From the NCBI GenBank assembly GCA_016282015.1, contig JAEEJS010000064.1:1-64000 (forward strand): a stretch of DNA of 64,000 nucleotides, in the 5' to 3' direction. The DNA is from Bacteroidales bacterium. GTDB lineage: Bacteria > Bacteroidota > Bacteroidia > Bacteroidales > F082. The notes under the pieces are model-generated. The model made no database searches. It was given only the letters and a program-made list of their open reading frames with translations, and was not told where the DNA came from. Positions 33,694-42,127 of this stretch are shown here, one piece after another (position 1 is the first letter of the stretch; every line of letters starts with the position of its first letter). A program made the position numbers and the translations under genes.

Positions 33694-34446
33694 GTGAATC
33701 CGTTAGTTTCCATAATAATGCCCTGTTACAATGCCGAGCGCTACATAGCGCAAAGCATAGAGTCGGTGTTGGCACAAACCTACCAGGAATGGGAGTTGCT
33801 GATAACAGATGGCTTATCAAAAGACAATACGGCTGTAATTGTAAATGAGTATTGCAAAAAAGACAGCAGAATTCATATTATTATTCCGGATCAACATCAG
33901 AATATAGCTGAGGCTCGTTACACTTCAATAAAACACTCAAAAGGTAAGTATTGGGCTTTTTTAGATAGTGATGATATTTGGGTTAAAGATAAGTTGGAAA
34001 AACAAGTTGCCTTTATGATAGATAATGATTATGCTTTCACATACGGCAATTATCAAATTATTGATCCCAAAGGAGTTTCTGTCGGGAAAACTATATGCAA
34101 CGAAGGAATTGTCGATTACGACAAGTATTTGAAAAACACATTAATAGGATGCGGAAGTGTGATGATTGACTCGGATAAAGTTGGCGATATAGCAATGCCT
34201 TTAGATGATGTGAATGATGACATGGGACTATGGTGCTCTATAATGCGTAATGGTGTTAAAGCCTACCCTATTGACGAAGTCCTGTACTATTATCGTGTTA
34301 GGAATGACGGAGCATCCAGTCATAGATTTAAGATGATGAAAAGTGTATGGAAAGTGTATAGAAAACAAGAACAAATGGGTTTCTGGAAATCTACGGCTTG
34401 TTTTATATCATATGCCTACCATGCTGTTAAAAAACGACTGCTATGA
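33694..34446 (+). CDS. Family 2 glycosyltransferase
   Basis: VSIIMPCYNAERYIAQSIESVLAQTYQEWELLITDGLSKD; LDSDDIW. Confidence 0.92.
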   Translation: MNPLVSIIMPCYNAERYIAQSIESVLAQTYQEWELLITDGLSKDNTAVIVNEYCKKDSRIHIIIPDQHQNIAEARYTSIKHSKGKYWAFLDSDDIWVKDKLEKQVAFMIDNDYAFTYGNYQIIDPKGVSVGKTICNEGIVDYDKYLKNTLIGCGSVMIDSDKVGDIAMPLDDVNDDMGLWCSIMRNGVKAYPIDEVLYYYRVRNDGASSHRFKMMKSVWKVYRKQEQMGFWKSTACFISYAYHAVKKRLL

Positions 34447-35240
34447 TGTACGATTTCATAATATATCGTAATGCGTGGCGGTATTATCTGGCACCAGATA
34501 GGGAGCCACAATTATCAGATTCACTATGCAATGAGATGTTGAAAAAAGATGGTTGGATGGTTCGCAACACTTTCAGTTTTGACCAAAAAGGACCATCTGA
34601 TTTCTGGTATATAATCAAAGACACATTCGAAGGATTGGATGAGCTGTCTTCAAATGTTAGAAGAAAGATCCGTCGTGCTGAAGAACTTTTTGAATATAAA
34701 AAGATAGAATATCAAACTATTAAAGATTTTGGTTTTCCGATAATTGAAGCCACATTTAAGGATTATAAGGTAAAAGACCGTTCGATGAATAAAGAGGTCT
34801 TTTCTGATTATTTGGATTATTGCGCTAAAGGAGAGTTCGATTATTGGGGAATATTTGAGAGGGGAAATCAAAAGTTGGTCGGATTCAGCACAGTTCATCT
34901 GTGGGAAAATGCGTGTGAATACGAAATTACGGCTATTTGGCCCGAATATTTACGCAATTCCTCGTATCCATATTATGGTCTATACCAAAGAATGAACGAA
35001 TATTATCTCTCAGAACGGAAGTTTAAATATGTGTCGGATGGCTCCCGAAGCATTACCGAGCACTCGAATATTCAGCCGTTTTTGGAGCAGAATTTCAAGT
35101 TCAGGAAGGCGTACTGCAAGCTGAAAATTCATTATAAGTGGTGGTTTGGGGCAATAGTGAGGGTGCTTTATCCGTTCAGGGGTTTGATTTGGAGTAGAAA
35201 TGTAAAGGCTGTGCTTAGAATGCATAGGATGCAATCATGA
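34443..35240 (+). CDS. GNAT/FemAB-like acyltransferase of unknown function
   Basis: LSSNVRRKIRRAEELFEYKKI; KLVGFSTVHLWENACEYEITAIWPEYLRNSSYPYYGL. Confidence 0.55.
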   Translation: MMYDFIIYRNAWRYYLAPDREPQLSDSLCNEMLKKDGWMVRNTFSFDQKGPSDFWYIIKDTFEGLDELSSNVRRKIRRAEELFEYKKIEYQTIKDFGFPIIEATFKDYKVKDRSMNKEVFSDYLDYCAKGEFDYWGIFERGNQKLVGFSTVHLWENACEYEITAIWPEYLRNSSYPYYGLYQRMNEYYLSERKFKYVSDGSRSITEHSNIQPFLEQNFKFRKAYCKLKIHYKWWFGAIVRVLYPFRGLIWSRNVKAVLRMHRMQS

Positions 35241-35821
35241 TAATAAAATATGTTTTTGACCGGTTGTTTGCTTTGATTGGGCTGATAGTGCTGTCACCGA
35301 TTTTGCTCGTGATCTTTATCATTCACAAGATAAAGATGCCAAAAGGATCGTTTCTGTATCGGCAGGTGAGGATTGGGAAAGATGCTAAGCCGTTCAGGAT
35401 TTTCAAGATTAGGACCATGCGCGAGGAATCGGAGGCCGAAGGCACTGTGACCACAGCCGACGACCCTCGTGTCTTGCCTTTCGGGCGTTGGCTGCGCGAG
35501 TCAAAGGTTGACACCTTTTTCGAGCTGTTCAATATATTAATAGGTGATATGAGTTTCGTGGGACCGCGTCCCGATGTGCCAGGCTATGCCGACAAGCTGA
35601 CAGGCAACGACCGCAAGATTCTGGAACTGCGTCCTGGGCTCACAGGGCCTGCATCTATAAAATACCGTCACGAAGACCGCATTTTGGCTGAGCAACCTAA
35701 TCCAAAAAAGTATAACGACGAGGTGATTTGGCCCGACAAGGTGAAAATCAATTTGGAATATTACGAAAAATGGTCGCTCTGGCTCGACATTTCCATACTT
35801 TGGAAGACCATTTTCGGTTAG
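35237..35821 (+). CDS. Undecaprenyl-phosphate sugar transferase (WcaJ/PglC-like)
   Basis: FDRLFALIGLIVLSPILLV; GKDAKPFRIFKIRTM; FNILIGDMSFVGPRPDVP; ELRPGLTGPA. Confidence 0.94.
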   Translation: MIIKYVFDRLFALIGLIVLSPILLVIFIIHKIKMPKGSFLYRQVRIGKDAKPFRIFKIRTMREESEAEGTVTTADDPRVLPFGRWLRESKVDTFFELFNILIGDMSFVGPRPDVPGYADKLTGNDRKILELRPGLTGPASIKYRHEDRILAEQPNPKKYNDEVIWPDKVKINLEYYEKWSLWLDISILWKTIFG

Positions 35822-35901
35822 ATATACCATTGAATATCAATCAGATAAATATAAAATCAAAAAATATCTCAAATTTTTGTTGCGCGTATCAAAAAACATC
35901 G

Positions 35902-35909
35902 TACTTTTG
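35902..35909 (+). promoter_or_regulatory. -7 box (TACTTTTG) for tRNA-Asn
   Basis: TAnnTTTG upstream of the tRNA. Confidence 0.5.
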
Positions 35910-35937
35910 CAACCGCAAACGGAGAAAAACCGTTATA

Positions 35938-36011
35938 GCCTCCTTAGCTCAGTTGGTTAGAGCATCTGACTGTTAATCAGGGGGTCTCAGGTTCAAGTCC
36001 TGAAGGGGGCG
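35938..36011 (+). tRNA. tRNA-Asn (anticodon GTT)
   Basis: GCCTCCT TAGCTCAGTTGGTTAGAGCA TCTGACTGTTAATCAGGG ... GGTTCAAGTCC ... AGGGGGC G. Confidence 0.95.
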
Positions 36012-36100
36012 CAGAGAGATTACAAAGTGTAATTTTTTATGTTTCATGTTATTAATTGAAGAATGAATACCGCTCGGTCGTTCATTCTTTTTTTGTAATT

Positions 36101-37075
36101 ATGCGTATGAAAACAGTATTAGGAATTGGAAACGCTCTTGTCGACGTTCTGACCAGAATTGACAACGACAACATTCTCAACGATTTGGGATTGCCAAAGG
36201 GCTCAATGCAGCTGGTCGACGAAAAAGTTGCCGCAAAAGTTGAAAAAGCTTTGAAACGCTACGACAACTCTGTGGCTCCGGGCGGCTCGGCAGCCAACAC
36301 CATCCACGGTTTGGCAAAATGCGGAATCAAGACGGGATTTATAGGTTTTACAGGCAATGACGAGAACGGAAAGTTCTTTGACAACGCCATGAAATCGGTG
36401 GGAGTGCAGCCCATAATGTTCCACGACAACGTGACATCTGGCGTGGCCCAGGCCATCATCTCGCCCGACGGTGAGAGAACCTTTGCCACATATCTCGGAG
36501 CAGGCCTGCTGCTCAACGAAAGCCATCTTTCGCTTGACTTGTTCAAAGGTTGGGATTACTTCTATGTGGAGGGTTATTTGATAGGCAACCGTCCGCTGTT
36601 CAAGAAGGCTATAGAGCTTGCCAAACAGGCAGGTTGCAAAGTGGCTCTCGATTTGGCATCATACAATGTGGTGGAAGACAATCGCGACTTCCTGCTGGGG
36701 ATAATTCCTCAAATCGACATAGTCTTTGCCAATGAGGAAGAGGCTAAGGCATTGACACACAGCACTCCTGAGGATACTCTTGAGTTTCTTGCAAAGAACT
36801 GCGAAATAGCCGTGGTGAAGGTCGGAAAAAAGGGCTCGTTCATAAAGCGGGGCAGCGAAGTGGTAAGGGTAGCCTGCAACGACATCAAGGTTATCGACAC
36901 CACAGGAGCCGGCGACATGTATGCGGCAGGATTCCTTGCAGGTATCATAAACGGTTTCAACCTGCAGCAAAGTGGCGAGCTTGGCAACTGCCTGGCTGAA
37001 AGCGTCATACAGAACTTGGGAGCCAAGCTTAGAGAGGAACAGTGGAATCAAATTCACAAAGTCTTTAGTCTTTAG
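36101..37075 (+). CDS. PfkB-family carbohydrate/adenosine kinase
   Basis: VAPGGSAANTIHGLA; DTTGAGDMYAAGFLAGI signatures. Confidence 0.9.
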   Translation: MRMKTVLGIGNALVDVLTRIDNDNILNDLGLPKGSMQLVDEKVAAKVEKALKRYDNSVAPGGSAANTIHGLAKCGIKTGFIGFTGNDENGKFFDNAMKSVGVQPIMFHDNVTSGVAQAIISPDGERTFATYLGAGLLLNESHLSLDLFKGWDYFYVEGYLIGNRPLFKKAIELAKQAGCKVALDLASYNVVEDNRDFLLGIIPQIDIVFANEEEAKALTHSTPEDTLEFLAKNCEIAVVKVGKKGSFIKRGSEVVRVACNDIKVIDTTGAGDMYAAGFLAGIINGFNLQQSGELGNCLAESVIQNLGAKLREEQWNQIHKVFSL

Positions 37076-37143
37076 TCTTTAGTCGTTAGTTTTTAGTAGT
37101 TGCTGATAAACTAAAGTCTAAAGACTAACAACTAGAGACTAAA
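37060..37143. repeat. Heptad repeat (TTAGTCT)n followed by inverted CTAAAGA units, overlapping the PfkB stop
   Basis: GTCTTTAGTCTTTAGTCTTTAGTCGTTAG...CTAAAGTCTAAAGACTAACAACTAGAGACTAA. Confidence 0.8.
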
Positions 37144-37187
37144 TAAAAATAATCGAAATTAATTGATTGACATTCGATTATTTTTTG

Positions 37188-37195
37188 TACTTTTG
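37188..37195 (+). promoter_or_regulatory. -7 box (TACTTTTG) with upstream TTGACA for the EF-G paralog
   Basis: TTG at 37167 and TAnnTTTG at 37188. Confidence 0.5.
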
Positions 37196-37242
37196 CGCCC
37201 AAATTGAAAAAATAGTAATTAATAATATAGAATTTAGAAAAA

Positions 37243-39378
37243 ATGAAGGTATTTCAGACAGACGAAATTCGGAACATCGCTCTCATTGGAGCTGCTAAGT
37301 CCGGAAAGACCACGCTTGCCGAAAACATGATTTTCGAGGGCAAGCTCATCAACAGAAAAGGTGACACCACCAGCAAAAACACGGTGTCAGACTACCGCCC
37401 GATTGAAATGGAACGCGGTATCTCTGTGAACGCCAGCTTGTGCTACACAATCTACAACAACAAGAAAATCAACATTCTGGATACTCCAGGTTTCAGCGAT
37501 TTCTCAGGCGAGATCGTCGCATGTCTGAGTGCTGTCGATACAGCAGTCTTCACAGTGAACGCTCAGTCAGGTGTTGAGGCCACAACTGAGAATGCATGGA
37601 AGCATGCAGCCAACACCAACAAGCCGGTTGTGTTCTTCATGAACCAGCTCGACCACAACAACGCCAACTTCGACGACACCATCCATCAGCTGAAGGAATA
37701 CTTCGGTGAGAAGGTTGCTCCTATCCAGTTCCCAGTGAACACTGGCGAGGGCTTCAACGCTGTCATCGACCTTATCATGAAGAAGATGCTCGTCTTCAAG
37801 AACGGCAACGGCGCTCCTGAAATCCAGGACATCCCTGCCAACCTCGCCGACAAGGCTGAGGAGCTTCACAACGAGCTCATCGAGCACGCCGCCGAAGGTG
37901 ACGACGCTCTGATGGAGAAATTCTTCGACGCAGGCACACTTTCAGAGGAAGATATGGAAGCCGGTATCCGCATGGGTATCGCAAAACGCGAACTGTTCCC
38001 TGTTCTCTGCGGTGCAGCTAAGGGCGGTGTAGGCGTTACACGTCTCCTTGAATTCGTCATCAACGCTTGCCCATCACCGGCACACGTCGCTCCAGTCGTG
38101 GCCGAGAACGGCACAGAGTTCCACAACAGCGTCAGCGAGCCTACAGCAATGTTCTTCTTCAAGATTTCGAACGAGCAGAACGTTGGTGATGTCGCCATGG
38201 CACGTATCTACGGCGGCACAGTCTCTGAAGCTCAGGACCTCGTCAACCCACGTACAGGCAACAAAGAGCGTATCTCACAGATCCTCATTTCAAACGGTAA
38301 GACACGTGAGAGAGTCGAGAAAGCCTGCGCTGGTGATATCATTTCGACAATCAAATTGAAAGATGTCCGCGTGAACGACACATTGGTCGACGCCAAGGCA
38401 GCTGAGGCAGCCTTCCCGGCAATGAAGTTCCCGACACCTATCTTCTCAATAGCCATCAAGGCCGTCAACTCACAGGAAGATGAAAAACTCGGCGGTATCC
38501 TCAACGATATGCACAAGACCGACCCGACCATCATCACAGCCATGTCACGTGAGTTGAAGCAGAACATTCTGCAGTGCCAGGGTGAGTACCACCTCAACAC
38601 AATCAAGTGGTACCTCGACAACGTTCACAAGATCGCCGTTGAGTTCGCATCACCTAAGATCCCTTATCGTGAGACCATCACCAAGTCAGCTAACGGTGAC
38701 TACCGTCACAAGAAGCAGTCAGGCGGTTCAGGTCAGTTCGGCGAGGTGCACATGCGCTTGGCTCCTTACTACGAAGGCTACACCGACCCGACAGACCTCC
38801 AGGTCCGTGACACTCAGGAGTACGACCTCCAGTGGGGCGGCAAGCTCATCTTCAAGAACTGCATAGTTGGTGGCGCTATCGACGCACGTTTCATGCCGGC
38901 CATCCTGAAAGGTATCAACGAGCGTTTGGAGGAAGGTCCTCTGACAGGTTCTTACGCCCGCGACATCATCGTTTACGTGTACGATGGTAAGATGCACCCG
39001 GTCGATTCAAACGAAATGGCATTTAAGATTGCCGGTCGTATGGCATTCTCAATCGCCTTCAAGGCCGCAGGTCCTAAGATCATGGAACCTATCTACGACC
39101 TCACAGTCCGCATGCCAGAAGATATGATGGGTGCTGTCAACACCGACCTTCAGGGCCGCCGCGCCATCATCATGGGTATGGATTCAGACAGACACTACCA
39201 GATCATCCGCGCAAGAGTTCCGCTTGCAGAGATGGACAAATACTCAACTGCATTGAGCTCACTCACCTCAGGCCGTGGTTCATTCACCATGGAGTATGCC
39301 GAATACGCTCAGGTTCCGGCCGACGTCCAGACCAAGCTGTTAAAGGCTTACGAGGAGTCAAAGAAGGATGAAGACTAG
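37243..39378 (+). CDS. Elongation factor G paralog (EF-G2-like) with altered GTPase motifs
   Basis: Full-length EF-G-like sequence with G1 GAAKSGKTT, G3 DTPGF, G4 NQLD. Confidence 0.92.
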   Translation: MKVFQTDEIRNIALIGAAKSGKTTLAENMIFEGKLINRKGDTTSKNTVSDYRPIEMERGISVNASLCYTIYNNKKINILDTPGFSDFSGEIVACLSAVDTAVFTVNAQSGVEATTENAWKHAANTNKPVVFFMNQLDHNNANFDDTIHQLKEYFGEKVAPIQFPVNTGEGFNAVIDLIMKKMLVFKNGNGAPEIQDIPANLADKAEELHNELIEHAAEGDDALMEKFFDAGTLSEEDMEAGIRMGIAKRELFPVLCGAAKGGVGVTRLLEFVINACPSPAHVAPVVAENGTEFHNSVSEPTAMFFFKISNEQNVGDVAMARIYGGTVSEAQDLVNPRTGNKERISQILISNGKTRERVEKACAGDIISTIKLKDVRVNDTLVDAKAAEAAFPAMKFPTPIFSIAIKAVNSQEDEKLGGILNDMHKTDPTIITAMSRELKQNILQCQGEYHLNTIKWYLDNVHKIAVEFASPKIPYRETITKSANGDYRHKKQSGGSGQFGEVHMRLAPYYEGYTDPTDLQVRDTQEYDLQWGGKLIFKNCIVGGAIDARFMPAILKGINERLEEGPLTGSYARDIIVYVYDGKMHPVDSNEMAFKIAGRMAFSIAFKAAGPKIMEPIYDLTVRMPEDMMGAVNTDLQGRRAIIMGMDSDRHYQIIRARVPLAEMDKYSTALSSLTSGRGSFTMEYAEYAQVPADVQTKLLKAYEESKKDED

Positions 39379-39406
39379 TCTTTAGACCTTAGACCTTAGA
39401 CATTAG
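39374..39406. repeat. Heptad repeat (TTAGNNN)n, local unit TTAGACC, at the EF-G2 stop
   Basis: CTAGTCTTTAGACCTTAGACCTTAGACATTAG. Confidence 0.75.
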
Positions 39407-39440
39407 TAGAGACGTGCCATGGCGCGTCTCTATTTTTTTT
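39407..39440 (+). terminator. Palindromic terminator TAGAGACGTGCCATGGCGCGTCTCTA followed by T8
   Basis: Near-perfect inverted repeat plus T-run; same family as 3150. Confidence 0.75.
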
Positions 39441-39478
39441 GCTCCCCTAAAAAAATTTGATTTTTAAAAATTAGTGTC

Positions 39479-39486
39479 TATCTTTG
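39479..39486 (+). promoter_or_regulatory. -7 box (TATCTTTG)
   Basis: TAnnTTTG 40 bp upstream of the 39526 ATG. Confidence 0.5.
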
Positions 39487-39525
39487 TAGTCCCTTTAAAC
39501 TAATTAATAACTAAAAAATTACACT

Positions 39526-40080
39526 ATGGAAACGAGTAAAATTCAACTTTGGAACCGTACTACCGAGGCAGTTTACAAAAACGTCTTGTTGTACACCATC
39601 GCAGGCATGGCGGTGGCATTGTTTAGCCTTATCCCGCTGTTGCGCTGGGTTGCTGGCGTATGCGGTGTGTTGGTGGTGGCAGGCTTTATCGCATTCTTCA
39701 TTCGCCTCAAAGACCTTGCCGATCTTGTTGACGAAGCTGACAAAGACGCCATGAAGAAACTGGTAATTGGTATCATGGTTTATATTGCGGCATTGATGCT
39801 GGAGCAGACACCTATGGTGGTTAGTTGGATACTTGGCCCTATCGGAGTTATTGTGAGCTGTGTGTTCATGCTTTTGGGCTATGGCGCATTGAAGAAATCA
39901 GAGATATTTCCGAACCGTGAAGGCATGAAGACCTTGTTCATCGCCAAGATTATAGGTATTGTTGGAGGTGTTCTTTCCATCATCCCTGTTATCTCGATAA
40001 TCGGAGGCATCTGCTACATAGTGATGTTTGTGCTGGTGCTCCTTGGCTGGAAGAAGGTCGCAGAACCGGTAGCAGAATAG
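39526..40080 (+). CDS. Integral membrane protein of unknown function
   Basis: 184 aa, about five hydrophobic segments. Confidence 0.7.
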   Translation: METSKIQLWNRTTEAVYKNVLLYTIAGMAVALFSLIPLLRWVAGVCGVLVVAGFIAFFIRLKDLADLVDEADKDAMKKLVIGIMVYIAALMLEQTPMVVSWILGPIGVIVSCVFMLLGYGALKKSEIFPNREGMKTLFIAKIIGIVGGVLSIIPVISIIGGICYIVMFVLVLLGWKKVAEPVAE

Positions 40081-41145
40081 TTATTCTATAACTCCGCTGC
40101 CCAGCACCACTGGTTCGGTCTCGTGATAAATGGTGCCGAACTGGCCGCGGGCAACGCCTGAAATCATCACATCCGAGTGGATTGTAAGTCCCTTGGGTGT
40201 GATGTTTATTTTTCCGGTTCGGAATTCCGGCTGGTGGCGGATTTTGTAGCGAATGGGCTGGCCGTCTGCAAATTTGATGACAGGATTCATGGCCTGCACA
40301 TCCACAAGCTCAATAAGGTTGGTGTATTGCGCCTCAGGGTCGTAACCTTGCGACACATAAACTATGTTCTGCTCGGGGTCTTTCTTCACCACAAACCAAG
40401 GACCGCCTCCCAGGCCCAAGCCCTTGCGCTGACCTATGGTGTGGAACCAGAATCCCTTGTGGGTGCCGAGTTTCTTGCCGGTTTCAAGCTCTATGATGTC
40501 GCCATCTTTTTCGCCTACATATTCGCGAATATAGTCGTTGTAGTTGATTTTTCCGAGGAAGCATATGCCTTGTGAGTCGTGACGCTGAGCGCTCGGCAGA
40601 CCGTATTTCTCAGCCAGCTGGCGTACCTCGCTCTTGGGCATGTTACCCAAAGGGAACATTGCCTTCAGCAGCTGCGGATAGGTGATGCGGGCCAAAAAGT
40701 CGGTCTGGTCCTTAAGAGCGTCTACGGCAGTTCCAAGCCAGGCGACGCCTTCAGCGTCAATCCATTGGGTGGCGTAGTGGCCGGTGGCTATGCGGTCGAA
40801 CTGATAGCCGGCCTTCTCCTCGAAGGCTCCGAACTTGATGAAACGGTTGCACATCACGTCTGGGTTAGGCGTCAAGCCCTTGCGCACCGAGTCCATGGTG
40901 TAGCGAGCCACACGGTCGAAATACTCCTTCTGCAGGTCGACTATGTCGAACTTGCAGCCGTATTTCTTGGCGATGAAGGTGGTAATCTCGATGTCTTCCT
41001 CCGAAGGGCAGTCCATGATGTCGTCGCGGCCCTCCAAACCTATCTTGATATAGAAAATATGAGGATCGTAGCCCTGCTCCTTGAGCAGAGGCACTATCAC
41101 CGAACTGTCGACGCCGCCCGACACCAAAGCCGCTATATTCATCAC
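40081..41145 (-). CDS. mnmA: tRNA-specific 2-thiouridylase
   Basis: ALVSGGVDSSV; GLTPNPDVMCNRFIKFG; ATGHYA; SQGICFLG. Confidence 0.95.
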   Translation of the reverse strand: MMNIAALVSGGVDSSVIVPLLKEQGYDPHIFYIKIGLEGRDDIMDCPSEEDIEITTFIAKKYGCKFDIVDLQKEYFDRVARYTMDSVRKGLTPNPDVMCNRFIKFGAFEEKAGYQFDRIATGHYATQWIDAEGVAWLGTAVDALKDQTDFLARITYPQLLKAMFPLGNMPKSEVRQLAEKYGLPSAQRHDSQGICFLGKINYNDYIREYVGEKDGDIIELETGKKLGTHKGFWFHTIGQRKGLGLGGGPWFVVKKDPEQNIVYVSQGYDPEAQYTNLIELVDVQAMNPVIKFADGQPIRYKIRHQPEFRTGKINITPKGLTIHSDVMISGVARGQFGTIYHETEPVVLGSGVIE

Positions 41146-41149
41146 CTTA

Positions 41150-41911
41150 TTATATTAATTCAATGTAAATTGGACAATGATCGGAATGCACCGCCTCCGG
41201 AAAGATTGACGCATTGGCGATTTTGTCTTTTAAGTTGTCTGTAACTATGTGATAATCAATACGCCATCCCTTGTTGTTGGCTCTGGCGTTGGCGCGATAG
41301 CTCCACCATGAATAATGCCCCGGATCCTTGTGCAGATGGCGGAAGCTGTCGATGTAGCCGTCGCTCAGGAAGTCGGTAAACCACTGACGTTCCTCCGGCA
41401 AGAAGCCCGAATTGGTGGCGTTGCGCACCGGGTCGTGGATGTCTATAGCCTCATGGCAGATGTTGTAATCGCCCGAAATCACTAGGTTCGGACGCTCCTT
41501 GCGCAGCTTGTTGACATAGCCCCTGAAGAAGTCTAGCCACTCCATCTTGAAGTCCTGACGTGTTTCGCCCGTGGTGCCCGATGGATGATACACGCTTACC
41601 ACCGAGAGGTCGCCGAAATCGGCTCTCAAAAAGCGGCCTTCGTCATCGTAGAGCTTGTTGTCCATGCCGTAGACCACTTTGTCGGGTTCCTGTTTGGCCA
41701 GTATGCCAACTCCGCTGTAGCCTTTTTTCTGAGCCGGGAACCAATAGCAATGATAGCCCATGGCCTCAATCTCTATCACAGGAATCTGGTCGGGAGTGGC
41801 CTTCAGCTCCTGAAAACACACCACATCCGGCTTGACTCCATCGAGCCACTCGAGCAAGCCCTTAGCAATCGCCGCACGAATACCGTTTACATTATAACTG
41901 ATAATTTTCAT
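41150..41911 (-). CDS. xth: Exodeoxyribonuclease III
   Basis: [52 protein letters not shown]. Confidence 0.95.
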   Translation of the reverse strand: MKIISYNVNGIRAAIAKGLLEWLDGVKPDVVCFQELKATPDQIPVIEIEAMGYHCYWFPAQKKGYSGVGILAKQEPDKVVYGMDNKLYDDEGRFLRADFGDLSVVSVYHPSGTTGETRQDFKMEWLDFFRGYVNKLRKERPNLVISGDYNICHEAIDIHDPVRNATNSGFLPEERQWFTDFLSDGYIDSFRHLHKDPGHYSWWSYRANARANNKGWRIDYHIVTDNLKDKIANASIFPEAVHSDHCPIYIELI

Positions 41912-42018
41912 ATTTCATTTTTATGTTCATATACTCTTCTGATCAAATCATTTGTCACACCAATGTATAACACATTTTTATGATGATTGGTCATTATGTA
42001 TATGTAACTTTCTTTCAT
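41908..42018 (-). pseudogene. Truncated GIY-YIG nuclease (36-codon N-terminal remnant)
   Basis: Manual translation [36 protein letters not shown]; stops after the GIY-YIG core, ATGA overlap with xth. Confidence 0.75.
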
Positions 42019-42029
42019 ATTCCCTTTTT

Positions 42030-42077
42030 GCAGGAGATTTCTCCGCTCCGCCTATCGGCTTCGGTCGAAATGACGGG
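42030..42077. repeat. Family A dispersed repeat beside the GIY-YIG remnant
   Basis: GCAGGAGATTTCTCCGCTCCGCCTATCGGCTTCGGTCGAAATGACGGG. Confidence 0.8.
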
Positions 42078-42114
42078 AGAGTATATTTTTTTGCAAAATT
42101 ACTAAAAAAGTTTT

Positions 42115-42122
42115 TAACTTTG
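42115..42122 (+). promoter_or_regulatory. -7 box (TAACTTTG) 5 nt before the ClC ATG
   Basis: TAnnTTTG immediately upstream of ATG 42128. Confidence 0.45.
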
Positions 42123-42127
42123 CCGTC

